Notes: generated by a model from the letters alone, not told the origin. DNA of 64,000 bases from Fulvivirga sp. M361 (GCF_007097395.1 NZ_VKDC01000006.1:1-64000), one strand, 5' to 3'. Positions 45,615 to 55,880 are shown, counted from the first letter of the stretch. Translations and numbers: made by a program.

Positions 45615-48600
45615 ATGATGCATTCTGACACTCGCCGATATACATTCCTGGCTGGCCATAAGACTATCCTGATCGTCATGATCATGGTATTCTTTTCCTG
45701 CGCTGAACCGCAAGATACGCCAGCCGTAATGGAATTGATACCCCCAAAGGAAACAGGTGTGTACTTCAGCAATGAGCTGAGAGAAACTCCTGAAATGAAT
45801 ATCTTCAATTACATGTACTTCTATAACGGAGGAGGTGTGGCTGCTGAGGATGTAAATGGTGATGGCCTCAAAGACATTTATTTCACTTCTAACCAGGACT
45901 CCAACCGACTTTATTTAAACCGGGGAAATTGGAAATTTGAAGATGTAACGGCCAGGACCAAGACGGCAGGAAGACCGGGCTGGTGTACCGGAACAGTGAT
46001 CACTGATGTAAACGGTGATGGAAGAATGGACATATATGTGAATAACCTGGGAGATTACTTAAGTTTTAAAGGGAAGAACCAGCTGTTCATCAATGAAGGT
46101 AACGATGAAAGTGGTATCCCTGTCTTTGTAGACCGGGCCAGGGAATATGGATTGGACCTTACAGGGTTCTCGACCCAGGCTGCTTTTTTTGACTATGATC
46201 TCGATGGTGATCTGGATATGTTTCAGTTGAACCACTCAGTGCATCAGAACGGCACCTTTGGTAAGGCGGATCTGCGAAAAGAAAGACATCCATTGTCAGG
46301 AGATCGGCTGCTGAGAAATGATAACAACAAATTTACCGATGTCACCGAACAAGCAGGTATCTATAGCAGTGTCATTGGCTATGGATTAGGCATTAGTATT
46401 GCAGATGTGAATTTAGATGGCTACCCGGATATTTATATTGGCAACGATTTTCATGAGAACGATTACCTCTACATAAACCAGGGGGACGGTACCTTTAAGG
46501 AAATGCTGGAAAGTAGCCTGATGCATACCAGTCGCTTTTCTATGGGGAATGATATTGCGGATTTCAACAACGATCTGTATCCGGATATCATAACATTGGA
46601 TATGCTGCCGGAAAACCCTGTCATGTTAAAAGCTTCAGCGGCAGAAGATGCCTACGATCTCTATGATTTTAAACTCAATTTTGGTTACAACTACCAGTAT
46701 TCCAGAAATTGTTTGCAGCTGAACCAACAGAACGGCAGCTTCAGCGATATTGGGCTAATGGCCGGCGTAGCAGCAACAGACTGGAGTTGGTCGGCCCTTT
46801 TTCTGGATATTGATCTGGATGGTAAGAAGGACATTTTCATTACCAATGGAATTAAAAGACGCTCCAACGACCTGGACTATATCAATTTTATTACTACAGA
46901 CTCTATCCAGTACAAATTGAAGGCGGCTGTTGTAGATGAGGCAGAATTAGAATTGGTAAGAACAATGCCCACAGTGAAGCTGGCCAACTACTTTTACCTA
47001 AATAACGGTGACAGTACTTTTACGCAAATGGCAGGAGACTGGGGACTGGACATACCTTCCTTCTCACATGGGGCTGCCTATGCAGATTTCGATAATGATG
47101 GAGATATGGATTTGGTGACCAATAATGTTGATGACCACCCTTTCTTGTATAAAAACAATACAATAGAGCTACAATCAAACGTAAATTACCTCAAGCTGGC
47201 TTTGATCGGAAGTGAGCAGAACCCGAAAGCCGTTGGTGCAAAAGTGGTGTTATTCACTTCCAATGGGCGGCAGCTACAGGAAAACTTCCCCACTAAAGGA
47301 TTTCAGTCCAGCGTAACCCATGACATGACCTTTGGAATAGGAACATCACAGCAAGTTGATTCTGCCTATGTCATATGGCCGGACAAGACATTCACCGTTC
47401 GTTATAATATTGCTACTAACCAAACCATAACTGTTAAAAAAGAAGATACCGACCCTGTTTTTGACTATCAGTTTTTTACAACCCATCAGCAAAGGAAAAA
47501 ACTATTAGAAAAGCCTGAAGTCCATATTTCTTTTGAGCATAAAGAAAACAAATTCGTTGAATTCAACAGAGAACCTCTGATGCCGTTTATGGTGTCAGCC
47601 GAAGGGCCGGGCGTGGCTGTAGGCGATATAAATGACGATGGCAGTGAAGACTTGTTTCTGGGAGGCGCTAAATGGCAAAGTGCACAGCTATTTGTTCAAA
47701 GGAACGGCAACTTTGTTCCTGTTCAGGACCAGCTGTTTCGTGTTGATAGCCTGAGTGAAGATGTGGCGAGTGAATTTTTTGACGCAGACGGAGATGGAGA
47801 CCTGGACCTGATCGTGGTATCCGGTGGAAATGAATTTGCTCAAAAGGCACCTGCCATGCAAGTTAGGTTGTACCTGAATGATGGCAAAGGTACTTTCACC
47901 AAAAGTGAAGGCTACCTTCCTGAACTTTACCTGACGGGCGCAACGGTGTCCGTTAGTGACATTGACGGTGATAATGATCCTGACCTGTTTATCGGAGCAA
48001 GAGCAGTGCCCTGGAACTACGGAGTTATACCCGATAGTTATCTGCTTCTGAATGATGGCACCGGCCATTTCAAAGACGTCACAGAACAGTTGGCTCCGGA
48101 ATTAAGAAACCCCGGACATTTGACCACTGCCGTATTTGCTGACATGAATAACGACGGTAGTGAAGACTTTATTTTAACCGGGGATTGGATGCCAATAAGT
48201 ATTTTCTATAACAAGGGAGGGTATTTTGAAAAGGCAGACCAGGAAGCTAATGGACTGGCTTACTCCAATGGTTTATGGTCGGTATTGAATATCACAGACT
48301 TTGACAATGACGGTGACCTGGATATAATAGGAGGTAACCTCGGGCTTAATAGTAAACTGCGTGCGTCAAAGGACCAACCTTTAACGTTATATGTCAACGA
48401 TTTTGATGGAAATGGGAAAATTGAGCAAGTGTTAACCCATTATATACAAGGCGAGGAACACATTTTTCAAACCAAAGATGAGCTGGTTAAATCGTTGAAT
48501 TCTATAAAAAAAGATTACCTGTCCTACCAAAAGTTTGCGGAGGCGGGCCTGAAAGATATTTTTACTGAGGACCAGCTGGAAAATGCTACTAAATATTACG

Positions 48601-48977
48601 CCTATGTACTGGAAACCTCCTACATAGAAAACCTCGGAAATGGTCAGTTTTCAATAAAACCTCTCAAAAAACCGGTTCAATTCTCATCTGTTCAGGCACT
48701 TTTAGCAGAAGACCTTGATCATGATGGTAACGAGGATATAATGGTGACCGGTAATTACTATCACACCAATATTCAAATGGGCCGGTATGATGCTAGTTTT
48801 GGTCATATACTTTTAGGGGATGGCAAAGGTAATTTTCAATACCCCACTCATAATAAGTCCGGTTTTTTCGTCAAAGAAGCTACCATAGCTATTAAGAAAC
48901 TTAAAGTAGGAAATGATATTTACTTTATAATTGTCCGAAATAATAATTCACCAGTCTTTTATAAAATGAAATCATGA
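45615..48977 (+). CDS. Second VCBS/FG-GAP and ASPIC/UnbV-repeat lipoprotein
   Basis: From the ATG at 45615 the protein has 1120 residues; ATGs at 45588 and 45597 are alternatives adding up to nine residues. The start MMHSDTRRYTFLAGHKTILI runs into the hydrophobic VMIMVFFSC lipobox. It carries the same order of domains as the preceding protein: FG-GAP propeller (DVNGDGLKDIYF, DINLDGYPDIYI-like), UnbV domain (VGAKVVLFTSNGRQLQENFP, then WPDKTFTVRY), then a second propeller (DINDDGSEDLFL). The two are tandem paralogues. Its stop overlaps the start of the GH65 gene by 4 nt (ATGA), so they are translated together. Confidence 0.85.
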   Translation: MMHSDTRRYTFLAGHKTILIVMIMVFFSCAEPQDTPAVMELIPPKETGVYFSNELRETPEMNIFNYMYFYNGGGVAAEDVNGDGLKDIYFTSNQDSNRLYLNRGNWKFEDVTARTKTAGRPGWCTGTVITDVNGDGRMDIYVNNLGDYLSFKGKNQLFINEGNDESGIPVFVDRAREYGLDLTGFSTQAAFFDYDLDGDLDMFQLNHSVHQNGTFGKADLRKERHPLSGDRLLRNDNNKFTDVTEQAGIYSSVIGYGLGISIADVNLDGYPDIYIGNDFHENDYLYINQGDGTFKEMLESSLMHTSRFSMGNDIADFNNDLYPDIITLDMLPENPVMLKASAAEDAYDLYDFKLNFGYNYQYSRNCLQLNQQNGSFSDIGLMAGVAATDWSWSALFLDIDLDGKKDIFITNGIKRRSNDLDYINFITTDSIQYKLKAAVVDEAELELVRTMPTVKLANYFYLNNGDSTFTQMAGDWGLDIPSFSHGAAYADFDNDGDMDLVTNNVDDHPFLYKNNTIELQSNVNYLKLALIGSEQNPKAVGAKVVLFTSNGRQLQENFPTKGFQSSVTHDMTFGIGTSQQVDSAYVIWPDKTFTVRYNIATNQTITVKKEDTDPVFDYQFFTTHQQRKKLLEKPEVHISFEHKENKFVEFNREPLMPFMVSAEGPGVAVGDINDDGSEDLFLGGAKWQSAQLFVQRNGNFVPVQDQLFRVDSLSEDVASEFFDADGDGDLDLIVVSGGNEFAQKAPAMQVRLYLNDGKGTFTKSEGYLPELYLTGATVSVSDIDGDNDPDLFIGARAVPWNYGVIPDSYLLLNDGTGHFKDVTEQLAPELRNPGHLTTAVFADMNNDGSEDFILTGDWMPISIFYNKGGYFEKADQEANGLAYSNGLWSVLNITDFDNDGDLDIIGGNLGLNSKLRASKDQPLTLYVNDFDGNGKIEQVLTHYIQGEEHIFQTKDELVKSLNSIKKDYLSYQKFAEAGLKDIFTEDQLENATKYYAYVLETSYIENLGNGQFSIKPLKKPVQFSSVQALLAEDLDHDGNEDIMVTGNYYHTNIQMGRYDASFGHILLGDGKGNFQYPTHNKSGFFVKEATIAIKKLKVGNDIYFIIVRNNNSPVFYKMKS

Positions 48978-50989
48978 TCAAATACACTCTTCTTATACCA
49001 GCGTTTCTTCTAAGCATTCTGTGTATAGGGCAGAATGCAAAAAAATCTTCCTGGCACATTACAGCGGATGACATTGACCCCACAAACTACTATGGTGTTA
49101 CGGTGGCGAATGGTATGGTAGGGATTGTTTCTTCACCGGAACCCATGAAAGTGAAAGATGTAGTGCTTAATGGCGTATATGATAACTACCAGCGTGGCCG
49201 TGTATCGAATATTTTAAAGACTTTCAACCATGTGAATCTGGACATAGATATTGATAACCAGGGAGTATTCAGTAATACCGTTACCAATTATCGTCAAACG
49301 CTGGATATGAAGCAAGCCCAATTTATCACCGCTTTCGATGTGGGAGACAAGGCTTCGGTGACCCATAAAGTAATGTCTTTACGCCATTTGCCTTTTACAG
49401 CCCTTGTCGTGGTTACGATCAAGGCAAAAAAAGACTTGACATTTGTAACAAAGAGTACGATACAAGCGCCGGACCACCTCAGTGATGTACGGCAATTCTT
49501 TGCTCATATAGATCGCCCTCACGTATCGTTTCCGTTGATGACCTCAGTGGCAGACAGTCCATCTGGAGAAAAGAAAGTAGCTGCCTCCAGTACATTTATT
49601 TTTCCGGAAGAACATGGGAATGAGCCCCATGTCATTCACGAAGACTGGGACTTCAACCGGCATTGGGCCAAATTCTCTAAAACCTTGAAAGCAGGGGAGA
49701 CCTATGAGTTTGCACTGGTAGCTTCCTCCTTGTCCAGTGAGCACTTTTCAGATCCGCAAAATGAGGTGGAACGATTGACGATCTACGGAAGGTTGGAGGG
49801 AAAAGAGCGGCTGTTACAACGACATAAAGAAGCATGGGAAAAATTGTGGAAAAGTGATATCGGGATCAAAGGAGATCTGCGATCCCAAAGAGAGGTTCGC
49901 TCGGCGCTGTACCACCTGTATTCATTTGCCAGAGAGGGTACCCCTTACAGTCTTTCTCCAATGGGGCTTTCAGGGCTGGGGTATAACGGACATGTGTTTT
50001 GGGATACGGAGCTATGGATGTATCCACCACTACTGGTGTTACAACCCGGCATAGCAAAGTCTCTGCTTGAATATCGTTTTCAGCGTCTTGAAGCAGCCCG
50101 GCAAAATGCCTTTGCCCATGGCTATAAAGGAGCGCAGTTTCCATGGGAATCGGCTGATGATGGCTCCGAAGATACGCCGGTATGGGCACTTACGGGGCCT
50201 TTTGAACACCACATTACCGGCTGTGTGGGGTGGGCCTTCTGGAAATACTACCAGGTGACAGGTGATAAAGAATGGCTGAAGGAGAAAGGCTGGCCTGTGC
50301 TCAGGGAAGTGGCCGATTTTTGGGCCAGTCGCGTGGAGCGGAACGGACCCGGGAAATATGACATAAAGAATGTGATAGGTGCCAATGAATGGGAAGAAAA
50401 TATAGATAATAATGCCTTCACCAATGCCATTGCCAAACTTACGCTAAGCTATGCCACACAAGCCGCTGATATTCTGGATACTAAGGCAGATCCGGATTGG
50501 GCGCATGTAGCGGCTAACATCCCCATTTTGCAGTTTCCGGATGGTGTAACCCGGGAAAATGCTACGTATAATGGGTCCATGATCAAGCAGGCTGATGTGA
50601 ATCTGCTGGCATTCCCTCTTCAATTTATTCAAGACAGAAGCCAGGTAAAAAAAGACCTTACTTACTATGAGACCAAAATGGCGCCTAACGGTCCTGCCAT
50701 GGGTTTTTGTGTATTGGCAACACTCTATGCACAGTTAGGAGAAACAGAAAAGGCTTTCGATATTTTTGTGAAGAGCTATCGACCCAATGCCGTACCTCCT
50801 TTTGGTGTGCTTTCTGAAACAGCCGGTGGAACGAACCCCTATTTTGCTACCGGGGCCGGGGGCATGTTACAAACCGTGATTTTTGGTTTTGGTGGGCTTG
50901 AAATAGGTGATCAGGGGGTTATCGAAACTGAAAAAAGGCTTCCCAAAGAATGGAAGGCATTAGAAATTAAGGGATGGAAAAAAAGGTAG
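48974..50989 (+). CDS. Secreted GH65-family glycoside hydrolase (hydrolase-type, not phosphorylase-type)
   Basis: A 671-residue protein with signal peptide MIKYTLLIPAFLLSILCIGQ. GH65 marks include HVFWDTELWMYP (340-351), KGAQFPWESADDGSE (385-399) and the general-acid motif GANEWEENIDNNAFTN, with E472. GH65 enzymes act on alpha-glucosides such as trehalose, maltose, kojibiose or glucosyl-galactosyl-hydroxylysine. In phosphorylases the loop equivalent to residues 569-578 reads HxSSLS and binds phosphate. Here it reads APNGPAMGFC, like acid trehalase and ATHL1-type hydrolases. I therefore infer a hydrolase acting in the periplasm. The gene starts inside the end of the preceding one (4-nt overlap). 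Confidence 0.82.
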   Translation: MIKYTLLIPAFLLSILCIGQNAKKSSWHITADDIDPTNYYGVTVANGMVGIVSSPEPMKVKDVVLNGVYDNYQRGRVSNILKTFNHVNLDIDIDNQGVFSNTVTNYRQTLDMKQAQFITAFDVGDKASVTHKVMSLRHLPFTALVVVTIKAKKDLTFVTKSTIQAPDHLSDVRQFFAHIDRPHVSFPLMTSVADSPSGEKKVAASSTFIFPEEHGNEPHVIHEDWDFNRHWAKFSKTLKAGETYEFALVASSLSSEHFSDPQNEVERLTIYGRLEGKERLLQRHKEAWEKLWKSDIGIKGDLRSQREVRSALYHLYSFAREGTPYSLSPMGLSGLGYNGHVFWDTELWMYPPLLVLQPGIAKSLLEYRFQRLEAARQNAFAHGYKGAQFPWESADDGSEDTPVWALTGPFEHHITGCVGWAFWKYYQVTGDKEWLKEKGWPVLREVADFWASRVERNGPGKYDIKNVIGANEWEENIDNNAFTNAIAKLTLSYATQAADILDTKADPDWAHVAANIPILQFPDGVTRENATYNGSMIKQADVNLLAFPLQFIQDRSQVKKDLTYYETKMAPNGPAMGFCVLATLYAQLGETEKAFDIFVKSYRPNAVPPFGVLSETAGGTNPYFATGAGGMLQTVIFGFGGLEIGDQGVIETEKRLPKEWKALEIKGWKKR

Positions 50990-51071
50990 ATATTCATGTT
51001 TGTGCTACATTTAACGGCGATTCAATGATTATAAAGAGTCGTGCACGACATAAGAACTATCAACATTTACC

Positions 51072-52424
51072 ATGAAAAAGGAAAATAAAATTTTTATCTG
51101 GCTTTTAGCCTTTTCGTTTATTACCAGTTGTAACCCTGGTAAAGAAACTGTTGTTACCGAGCCATCTGCATTACATGAAGCCATGCAGGAGTTAACAGAT
51201 GTCATCGTTCATGATATTTTTTCACCACCGGTAGCCAGCAGGATCTATGCCTACCCCAGTATTGCAGCATATGAAGTGTTGGCCGTGGAAGCCCCAAACT
51301 ACCGGCCACTCGCCGGCCAGTTACGGGATTTTGAGGCCATTCCGGAACCAAAGGCTGCTATTGATCTTCAGGTAGCCGCCGTCGATGCGTTTTTACTGGT
51401 AGGAAAAGCCCTGATCTTTTCCGAAGAAAAACTGGAGACGTATCGTAAAAACTGGCATGAACAAGTGAAACAACAAGGGTTGGATGAAACCATATTGAAA
51501 CATTCAATCGCCTACGCCGAAGAGGTGGCTACACACGTGCTTACCTGGGCGGATAAAGACAATTACAAGGAAACCCGCACCTTTCAAAAATTTACCATTA
51601 CAGATGACGTCTCCCGCTGGCAGCCTACACCGCCGGGATATATGGAAGCCATAGAACCGCATTGGAATAAGATAAGGCCTTTTGTTATCGATTCAGCGAA
51701 TCAATTTGTACCGGAAAGGCCCACCGCATTTGATATGGATGAAAACAGTCCTTTTTACAAGGAGACCATGGAGGTTTACACAGCCGTCAAAGAGCTGGAC
51801 GAAGAAGAAAAAGAGATCGCCAGTTTTTGGGACTGTAATCCATACGTGATGAATGTCCATGGACATGTGATGTTTGCCACTAAGAAGATCACACCCGGGG
51901 GTCACTGGATGGGAATAGCCAAAATAGCCAGTCAGAAAGCAGAAGCTGACCTGATGAAAACGGCCCAGGCCTATTCGTTGACGGCCATAGCCCTGGCAGA
52001 TGCTTTTATCAGCTGTTGGGATGAAAAGTATCGCAGTAGCTTAATCCGACCGGAAACTGTGATCAACAAGTACATTGACGAAGAGTGGTTACCTTTTTTG
52101 CAAACACCACCTTTCCCCGAATATACCAGTGGGCATAGTGTGATATCCGGAGCAGCAGGAGAAGCACTTACCGCCATTTATGGTGAGCCCTTTCATTTTG
52201 TAGATAGCACGGAAGTACGCTATGGATTGACAGCACGTGAGTTTGATTCTTTCCGTTCGGCTTCTGATGAAGCAGCCATAAGCCGGCTATATGGAGGCAT
52301 ACATTACATGCCTGCTATTGAAAACGGAGTTGCCCAGGGGAGGTCACTTGGAAAACTTATTGTTGATAGAATCGAGATGGGGCAAGCGGCTGAAAATGTT
52401 TCAGGTAATAAGAAAAGTAAATGA
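51072..52424 (+). CDS. PAP2/vanadium-haloperoxidase-type lipoprotein
   Basis: A 450-residue protein. MKKENKIFIWLLAFSFITSC gives lipoprotein Cys20. The PAP2/haloperoxidase active site is present: K319-x6-R326-P327 (KYRSSLIRP), S353-G354-H355 (YTSGHS) and S404-R405-x5-H411 (SRLYGGIHY). Enzymes of this superfamily are phosphatases (phosphate in the pocket) or vanadate haloperoxidases, and the sequence alone cannot decide. It ends inside the start of the trehalase gene (ATGA overlap). Among sugar hydrolases, a phosphatase removing phosphate from imported sugars is possible but unproven. Confidence 0.82.
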   Translation: MKKENKIFIWLLAFSFITSCNPGKETVVTEPSALHEAMQELTDVIVHDIFSPPVASRIYAYPSIAAYEVLAVEAPNYRPLAGQLRDFEAIPEPKAAIDLQVAAVDAFLLVGKALIFSEEKLETYRKNWHEQVKQQGLDETILKHSIAYAEEVATHVLTWADKDNYKETRTFQKFTITDDVSRWQPTPPGYMEAIEPHWNKIRPFVIDSANQFVPERPTAFDMDENSPFYKETMEVYTAVKELDEEEKEIASFWDCNPYVMNVHGHVMFATKKITPGGHWMGIAKIASQKAEADLMKTAQAYSLTAIALADAFISCWDEKYRSSLIRPETVINKYIDEEWLPFLQTPPFPEYTSGHSVISGAAGEALTAIYGEPFHFVDSTEVRYGLTAREFDSFRSASDEAAISRLYGGIHYMPAIENGVAQGRSLGKLIVDRIEMGQAAENVSGNKKSK

Positions 52425-54034
52425 ACGGTAGATTTACAAATATTCTATATTCACTGACCTGCTTTTTAGCGGCACTATTTCTTTGTTCCTGTCAGGGAGA
52501 AGAACCTAAGAGTGTTGATTTTTATAGTACAGCTCTTTTTAAGGACGTACAGTTCTCCGGTATTTTTCCTGATTCAAAAACCTTCGTAGACTGCACACCC
52601 AAAAAAGACATTGATTTAGTAAACACTGACTATCTAAACCGTAAAGATGCTTCGGATTTCGATTTAGAATCATTTGTACTGGAACACTTTGAACTTCCTG
52701 TAGTGCAAAATTCTGACTTCAGGTCTGATACTGCCAGGCATATGAAAGACCATATTCAGGCGTTGTGGTCCGTGCTTACCCGTGCCCCCGATAATGTAGA
52801 TACACGCTCTTCGTTAATACCCCTTCCTAAGAGCTACATAGTGCCTGGCGGACGTTTCAGAGAAATATACTACTGGGACAGTTACTTCACTTTGGAAGGG
52901 CTGATGGCTTCGGGAAAAAAGCAGGTGGCAAAAAATATGGTAGATAACTTCTCCTTTCTCATCGATACGATGGGTTTTATCCCTAACGGCAACAGGCACT
53001 ACTACCGCGGCAGGTCTCAACCCCCGTTCTATGCCCTAATGGTCAACCGGCTCGCACATGATGATCGTGATCTTTTCATTGGTTACTTGCCGGCGATGGT
53101 AAAAGAGTACCGGTTTTGGATGAGAGATATGCAACGGCTCTCTACCCAAAAAAATGCGCTTCGTCGGGTGGTTTTGATGCCTGATGGTGCCGTATTGAAT
53201 CGTTACTGGGATGACCTGGAAGGCCCCCGGCCGGAGTCATTCAAAGAAGACGTTGAGCTGGTAGAGTCCGGGGGTCTAAACCCGGAAAAAGCATACAAAG
53301 ATCTGCGTGCCGGCGCCGAGTCAGGATGGGACTATAGTAGCCGATGGTTTGCGGATGGGAAAGACCTTTCTACCATCCACACTACGGATATTGTGCCGAT
53401 AGACTTAAACTGCCTCCTGTATTTTCTCGAACTTAAAATTGCCCAGGGGTATAACTGGGACAGCCAACTCGATTCGGCACAGTTTTATTTGGAGAAGGCC
53501 GAAGACCGGAAAAAGGCGATCCAGCGCTATTTATGGGATGAAGAAGACCGCTTCTTTATTGATTATGATTTTATAAGCGAAAAAAAAACAGGTGTTCTGT
53601 CACTGGCAGGAGCATACCCGCTTTATTTTCAGATCGCTACCAAAGCCCAGGCTTCAAGTGTGCTGGACAAACTGGAGACGGATTTTTTAAAAGACGGAGG
53701 GTTTGTGACCACTTTAAGCCAAACAGGTCAACAGTGGGACGCACCGAATGGATGGGCACCGCTGCAATGGATCACCGTCAATGCCTTTTATAACTACGGT
53801 AGAGGGGAAGCAGGTAATGACGCTGCTTCAAGATGGTTAAAGCGAAATAACGAAGTGTATAAGGCAACAGGTAAAATGATGGAAAAATATAATGTGGTCG
53901 ATACTTCACTACTGGCAGGTGGCGGGGAATATCCACTTCAGGACGGGTTTGGATGGACGAATGGCATTGTGCTGGCCTTTGAGGAAATACTCCGGGAAAA
54001 AGAATTGATTGAGCAGATGACTGAAAGCCTTTGA
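52421..54034 (+). CDS. treA: Trehalase (GH37), lipoprotein
   Basis: A 537-residue protein with lipobox LFLCSC (Cys24). Both GH37 signatures are present: PGGRFREIYYWDSYF (142-156) and QWDAPNGWAP (438-447). The catalytic acid is D304 in AESGWDYSSRWF and the catalytic base is E503 in GGGEYPLQDGFGW, matching the Asp/Glu pair of Escherichia coli TreA. It splits trehalose into two glucose molecules, here in the periplasm because of the lipoprotein signal. Its start overlaps the haloperoxidase-type gene by 4 nt. An SSS symporter gene follows after a 124-bp gap and could import the products. Confidence 0.95.
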   Translation: MNGRFTNILYSLTCFLAALFLCSCQGEEPKSVDFYSTALFKDVQFSGIFPDSKTFVDCTPKKDIDLVNTDYLNRKDASDFDLESFVLEHFELPVVQNSDFRSDTARHMKDHIQALWSVLTRAPDNVDTRSSLIPLPKSYIVPGGRFREIYYWDSYFTLEGLMASGKKQVAKNMVDNFSFLIDTMGFIPNGNRHYYRGRSQPPFYALMVNRLAHDDRDLFIGYLPAMVKEYRFWMRDMQRLSTQKNALRRVVLMPDGAVLNRYWDDLEGPRPESFKEDVELVESGGLNPEKAYKDLRAGAESGWDYSSRWFADGKDLSTIHTTDIVPIDLNCLLYFLELKIAQGYNWDSQLDSAQFYLEKAEDRKKAIQRYLWDEEDRFFIDYDFISEKKTGVLSLAGAYPLYFQIATKAQASSVLDKLETDFLKDGGFVTTLSQTGQQWDAPNGWAPLQWITVNAFYNYGRGEAGNDAASRWLKRNNEVYKATGKMMEKYNVVDTSLLAGGGEYPLQDGFGWTNGIVLAFEEILREKELIEQMTESL

Positions 54035-54158
54035 TCCGTTCATGAATGATCCTGAAAATTGAAATTACTGTAAAATCGCAATATGAATTGATCAATAAAG
54101 GCCCTTCACTTATGTGTTTGACCGGGGCTATATAAGATAAACTAACGGCCGGAACCTT

Positions 54159-55880
54159 ATGGAAAGCATTGGATTAAGTAGCATTGATTTTATCATCATT
54201 ATTGTATACCTGATAGGGATCGTGTTCTACGGGATCACTAAAGGGAAGCAGCAGTCTTCTGAAGATTATTTCCTTGGGGGACGTACCATGACCTGGCCTA
54301 TTGTGGGTATTGCCCTTTTCTCAGCGAATATCTCCAGTTCTACGCTTGTCGGGCTTGCTTCGGACGCCTTTCAAACCAATATCAATGTGTACAACTATGA
54401 ATGGTATGCAGTGGTGGTTTTGATTTTCTTTGCTATTTTCTTTTTACCCTTTTACCTGAAATCAGGGGTGTACACTATGCCTGAATTTCTGGAAAGACGG
54501 TATGACCGTCGCTCCCGCTATTACTTCTCATTTATCACCGTAGTGGGGAACGTTATGGTAGATACGGCAGCCGGGTTATATGTTGGTAATATAGTCTTGA
54601 AATTGTTATTCCCGGAGTTGCCTTCCCTGGCTATCATCATCATTCTGGCCGTGGCATCTGCTGCCTATACCATACCCGGAGGGCTTAACTCGGTCATTCA
54701 AACGGAGGTGGTACAGGCCATCCTGCTTATTTTCGGGTCTTGTCTGCTTACATACTTTGCTTATGACCAACTGGGAGGTGGCTGGCACCTGATGATGACC
54801 AAACTTGATAGTATGCTGGCAAGCGGCCAGGTGGACTTTGGTAGCAGAGTGGAAGAAGGGAAGTTTATACCGGAAAATGCGCAGGAGGTTTTCTCATTAG
54901 TGCGTCCGGCAAATGACGAATTTATGCCATGGTGGGGACTCATCACCGGAGTGCCCTTACTGGGATTCTATTTCTGGGCGAACAATCAATTTATGGTGCA
55001 GCGTGTCCTGGGCGCAAAGGACCTGAACCATGGGCGATGGGGAGCATTATTTGCCGGATTGCTAAAGCTGCCGGTGATATTCATCATGGTTGTTCCCGGT
55101 ATTTTAGCGCTCTTACTATTTAATGACCTTGATATTTCACCTTTAAATTATATAACACCTCAAGGACCGTGCACCCGGCTGTCGGATTGTCCCAACCTTA
55201 CTTACCCGGTGTTGTTATTTCAATTGTTGCCCACAGGTATCCTTGGGCTGGTGGTAGCAGGCCTTTTGGCTGCCATGATGTCCTCGGTGTCTGCCACATT
55301 TAATTCAGCTTCCACCTTAGTGACCATGGACTTTGTCAAACAAATGAAGCCAGGGCTTACCAGCAAGGAACTGGTCAAAGTTGGTCAGATTGTGACGGCC
55401 ATACTGGTAGTTCTGGCGGCATCATGGGTGCCTTTTATAGAAAGGGTGAGCGACTCATTGTGGGATTACCTTCAATTAGTGATTGCGTTCACCTCTCCAC
55501 CGGCAGTATCTACATTTGTATTGGGTATGTTCTGGAAGAAGGCCAGTCCTACCGGTTCTTTTGTCAGTCTATTGTTTGGGTTTTTATTAGCGATCTTTAT
55601 GATTTTGTCGGCAGTATTCGAATGGGTCCCTGCCCTGAACGAAATACATTTTCTGGGTAAGGCTTCGTTGCTATTCGTGTCGTGTCTTACCGTGCACGTA
55701 GTGGTTAGCTTACTTTCAGCAGCGCCATTACAAGCAGCTGTAAAAGACTATACCTACCGTAAAGAAATTTTTGTGGCAGAAACACAGGAATTAAAAGCAT
55801 TGTCCTGGTATCGTAATTACAGGGTGCTTTCTATAATCCTTCTGATTGTAACTAGTCTGGTGGTTGGTTGGTTCTGGTAA
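54159..55880 (+). CDS. Sodium/solute symporter (SSS/SGLT family)
   Basis: A 573-residue protein with about 13-14 membrane segments. SSS marks are the first-helix region IIVYLIGIVFYGITKGKQQS, EDYFLGGRTMTWP, FSANISSSTLVGLASDAF and the conserved SVIQTEVVQAILLI region. GLTGVPLL-like WGLITGVPLLGFYFW and QFMVQRVLGAKDL are also present. Members co-transport Na+ with sugars, amino acids or carboxylates. Context beside trehalase suggests a sugar such as glucose. The RLSDCPNL insert between helices is normal for the glucose-transporter branch. It is probably in the inner membrane. Confidence 0.9.
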   Translation: MESIGLSSIDFIIIIVYLIGIVFYGITKGKQQSSEDYFLGGRTMTWPIVGIALFSANISSSTLVGLASDAFQTNINVYNYEWYAVVVLIFFAIFFLPFYLKSGVYTMPEFLERRYDRRSRYYFSFITVVGNVMVDTAAGLYVGNIVLKLLFPELPSLAIIIILAVASAAYTIPGGLNSVIQTEVVQAILLIFGSCLLTYFAYDQLGGGWHLMMTKLDSMLASGQVDFGSRVEEGKFIPENAQEVFSLVRPANDEFMPWWGLITGVPLLGFYFWANNQFMVQRVLGAKDLNHGRWGALFAGLLKLPVIFIMVVPGILALLLFNDLDISPLNYITPQGPCTRLSDCPNLTYPVLLFQLLPTGILGLVVAGLLAAMMSSVSATFNSASTLVTMDFVKQMKPGLTSKELVKVGQIVTAILVVLAASWVPFIERVSDSLWDYLQLVIAFTSPPAVSTFVLGMFWKKASPTGSFVSLLFGFLLAIFMILSAVFEWVPALNEIHFLGKASLLFVSCLTVHVVVSLLSAAPLQAAVKDYTYRKEIFVAETQELKALSWYRNYRVLSIILLIVTSLVVGWFW

